A stretch of 64,000 nucleotides of DNA from Pseudomonas sp. TH31 (GTDB lineage Bacteria; Pseudomonadota; Gammaproteobacteria; Pseudomonadales; Pseudomonadaceae): the NCBI RefSeq assembly GCF_016650815.1, contig NZ_JAEKEZ010000033.1:1-64000 (forward strand). Direction: 5' to 3'. Positions 62,240-64,000 of this stretch are shown here, piece after piece. Below the pieces are notes generated by a model. It was not told where the DNA came from and made no database searches. It saw only the letters and a list, made by a program, of their open reading frames with translations. A program made the position numbers and the translations under genes. Positions within the stretch are counted from its first letter, which is position 1. The number at the start of each line of letters is the position of its first letter.

Positions 62240-63013
62240 ATGAACAGGTTCCATGAAAAAGTCGCGTTGATTACCGGGGCTGCGCAAGGCATCGGTCGGC
62301 GCGTGGCCGAGCGCATGGCTGCTGAAGGCGCGAAGTTGATTCTGGTTGATCGTTCGGATCTGGTGTTCGACGTCCAAAAGCAATTGGGGCAGGGCAGCCA
62401 GGTACTCGCCCTGACCGCTGATCTTGAGGATTACAGCGAATGCAGCCGGGTGATGCGAACCGCCGTCGAGCGCTTCGGGCGCCTGGATGTGCTGGTCAAT
62501 AACGTCGGCGGAACGATCTGGGCCAAACCCTTCGAGCATTACGAGGCGCCACAGATCGAGGCCGAAGTTCGCCGCTCGCTGTTCCCGACGCTGTGGTGTT
62601 GCCATGCCGCGCTGCCGTTCATGCTTGAGCAAGGGCGCGGTGCCATCGTCAATGTTTCATCCATCGCCACCCGCAGCATCAATCGCGTGCCTTACGGTGC
62701 GGCGAAGGGTGGGGTCAACGCGCTGACCGCCTGCCTGGCCTTCGAAACCGCCGGTCGCGGGGTTCGGGTCAACGCGACCGCCCCTGGAGGCACCGAAGCA
62801 CCGCCGCGACTTATCCCGCGCAATACCGCAGAGCAAAGCACTGAGGAAAAGGTCTGGTATCAGCAGATCGTCGACCAGACCCTCGACAGCAGTTTGATGA
62901 AGCGCTACGGCACGCTGGATGAGCAGGCGAGCGCTATCCTGTTTCTGGCCAGCGACGAAGCCTCATACATTACCGGCATGATCATGCCGGTGGGCGGCGG
63001 CGACCAGGGCTGA
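62240..63013 (+). CDS. benD: 1,6-dihydroxycyclohexa-2,4-diene-1-carboxylate dehydrogenase
   Basis: A 257-residue SDR enzyme that oxidises the benzoate diol to catechol with loss of CO2. NAD motif TGAAQGIG, active site Ser in NVSSIATRS and YGAAK (Y-x3-K). GAGGTG precedes ATG 62240. Confidence 0.94.
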   Translation: MNRFHEKVALITGAAQGIGRRVAERMAAEGAKLILVDRSDLVFDVQKQLGQGSQVLALTADLEDYSECSRVMRTAVERFGRLDVLVNNVGGTIWAKPFEHYEAPQIEAEVRRSLFPTLWCCHAALPFMLEQGRGAIVNVSSIATRSINRVPYGAAKGGVNALTACLAFETAGRGVRVNATAPGGTEAPPRLIPRNTAEQSTEEKVWYQQIVDQTLDSSLMKRYGTLDEQASAILFLASDEASYITGMIMPVGGGDQG

Positions 63014-63049
63014 CGCGACTCGTTAAAAACAACACAAAACCAGCAGTGG

Positions 63050-63181
63050 ATGGCCGGGCGTCTGGACGCCAGGGAAGTCCTGACGCTGAAGGCCAGTCAC
63101 GCGTCCCTGGCGTCGATGCCGGTTGATGTCGCAGCGTTCATCGACAAGGCCGCGACGGCGCTGGCCACGGCCACGGCATAG
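63050..63181 (+). pseudogene. 3' remnant of an alpha/beta hydrolase-like gene
   Basis: A 43-codon frame (MAGRLDAREVLTLKASHASL, then MPVDVAAFIDKAATALATAT) resembles the C-terminal end of alpha/beta hydrolases, where the SH holds the catalytic histidine. No upstream domain exists; benD ends 36 bases before. Confidence 0.5.
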
Positions 63182-63187
63182 CCCAGC

Positions 63188-63550
63188 TTACAAGCGACGC
63201 TGATAGGCTTTGACGATGCGCAGCGTGGCGTCGCTGATTTTCAGGTTGTGAATGGCATCCAGCGGATGCCACATGCAATCGATAATCTCATTCAGCGGCC
63301 GGGCCTCATCCAGGTTCAGCACCGACGCTTCGTAAACATGGTGTCGAGTGCTGCCGTCTTCCAGTTCCATCAGGTACAACATGCCGTCGACCCCGAGTCC
63401 GGTTTCTTCCGCCAGTTCTCGCGTGGCCGCGTCCACTTTGGTTTCCCCAGGCTCGACCTTTCCGCCAGGCAAGGTCCAGCGACACCGGGGCTTGCGCACC
63501 AGGAGGACATGTCGGTCTTGTTCGCAAATAACGGTGGCGCGTACTTTCAT
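63188..63550 (-). CDS. Nudix hydrolase (MutT-like)
   Basis: A 120-residue Nudix protein with a complete box (GKVEPGE, then RELAEETGL). The N-terminal ATVICEQDRHVLLVRKPRCR is typical of small MutT-like members. It converges with the hydrolase remnant. Substrate unknown. Confidence 0.88.
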   Translation of the reverse strand: MKVRATVICEQDRHVLLVRKPRCRWTLPGGKVEPGETKVDAATRELAEETGLGVDGMLYLMELEDGSTRHHVYEASVLNLDEARPLNEIIDCMWHPLDAIHNLKISDATLRIVKAYQRRL

Positions 63551-63770
63551 GTGTTACCTGATTGCCGTTTGTCACAAATAAGTCATAAAAATGCAATATT
63601 CAGGCCGAGACCCGTGCGGCGGGAGTTTGAAGGGTTGGAGTGGTCGTGCAAACCGAAAGTGCAACCGGATGTCGCCATGCCCGCGCGACGTCTGGTCGGC
63701 ACGTTGACAAGGGTGGGGTGTAAGGTAGTCCCGTCAATCGTGGGTTTTCATGACCCGAATGGAGGTGACG

Positions 63771-63962
63771 ATGAGCATTGAGCTGCTGACCAAGATGCAC
63801 ATGAACGGTTACGACGTACTCAGCGTGAACCACGGCCCCTGGCGGGTATGCACCAAAGATGATCGCCTGGGCGCCTTTGCCAGCCGGGAAGAGGCACTGG
63901 CCTTTGCGGCGTCTTTGCCGGCGTATAAGGCGCGGTCGAGACGGCCGGCGCGTAGCCAGTAG
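63771..63962 (+). CDS. Small DUF2188-like protein
   Basis: A 63-residue protein with GGAGGTG before ATG 63771. YDVLSVNHGPWRVCTKDDRL followed by AFASREEALAFAASL is like the DUF2188 pattern. The basic tail (KARSRRPARSQ) may bind nucleic acid. Function unknown. Confidence 0.65.
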   Translation: MSIELLTKMHMNGYDVLSVNHGPWRVCTKDDRLGAFASREEALAFAASLPAYKARSRRPARSQ

Positions 63963-63978
63963 TCAATCGAGTGGGGTC

Positions 63979-64000
63979 AGCCCCGGTTTTTGCCGGGGCT
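63979..64000 (+). terminator. Terminal GC hairpin at window end
   Basis: AGCCCCGG, TTTTT loop, then CCGGGGCT, running to the last base. It should end the small gene's transcript; a T run may lie beyond the window. Confidence 0.65.

Overview
The window looks like chromosomal DNA of a fluorescent-group Pseudomonas. The evidence is the GC-rich codon use, the genus-typical small families (DUF2789, DUF2946, DUF3087, DUF1652), the seven-gene Mrp antiporter operon with a fused first subunit, and many paired REP palindromes (GTAGGAGCTGCCGAAGG type and GTGGGAGCGAGCCTGCTCGCG type). No rRNA, tRNA, CRISPR array, phage or complete insertion sequence was seen.

Layout. 1-7.1 kb: the end of a sugar/inositol catabolic and uptake cluster (IolG-like dehydrogenase, TIM-barrel isomerase, a second Gfo/Idh/MocA enzyme, and a three-part ABC importer). 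7.4-13.3 kb: single genes (a DksA-like protein with half a zinc finger, a chemotaxis receptor, small hypotheticals, a betaine-type binding protein). 13.4-16.6 kb: a TonB siderophore receptor with DUF2946 and DUF3995 proteins. 16.6-24.4 kb: the mnhABCDEFG antiporter operon; an MFS transporter sits beyond its last gene, between two copies of the mnhG tail. 24.7-29.5 kb: a DMT exporter, an XRE-cupin regulator, and a DszC/DszA-like flavin enzyme group (SfnB family and LLM family). 29.5-30.0 kb: a 135-bp tandem repeat array. 30.1-37.3 kb: a branched-chain-type ABC operon that begins with a shortened acyl-CoA ligase and ends with an FAD/NAD(P) enzyme. 37.3-48.7 kb: housekeeping and signalling genes (PpnN, two Nudix-related loci, two diguanylate cyclases, a DapA-family aldolase, AzlCD, small proteins) and a 156-bp MITE-like element. 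49-52.9 kb: a sulfonate/nitrate-type ABC importer with two divergent binding proteins. 54.4-63.0 kb: a complete benzoate-to-muconolactone pathway, catR / catBCA-benR-benABCD, with recognisable regulator sites.

How the genes work together. BenABC dihydroxylates benzoate and BenD rearomatises the diol to catechol. CatA opens the ring, then CatB and CatC make and isomerise muconolactone. BenR and CatR are the expected activators. The SfnB/LLM enzymes and two ABC importers suggest scavenging of organosulfur compounds, but the substrates are inferred.

Quality warning. Ten genes appear broken by eleven frameshifts. Every one is repaired by adding a single base to a short homopolymer (mostly C or G runs). 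This pattern points to base-calling or assembly error rather than real pseudogenes, so these genes are annotated as intact in spirit.
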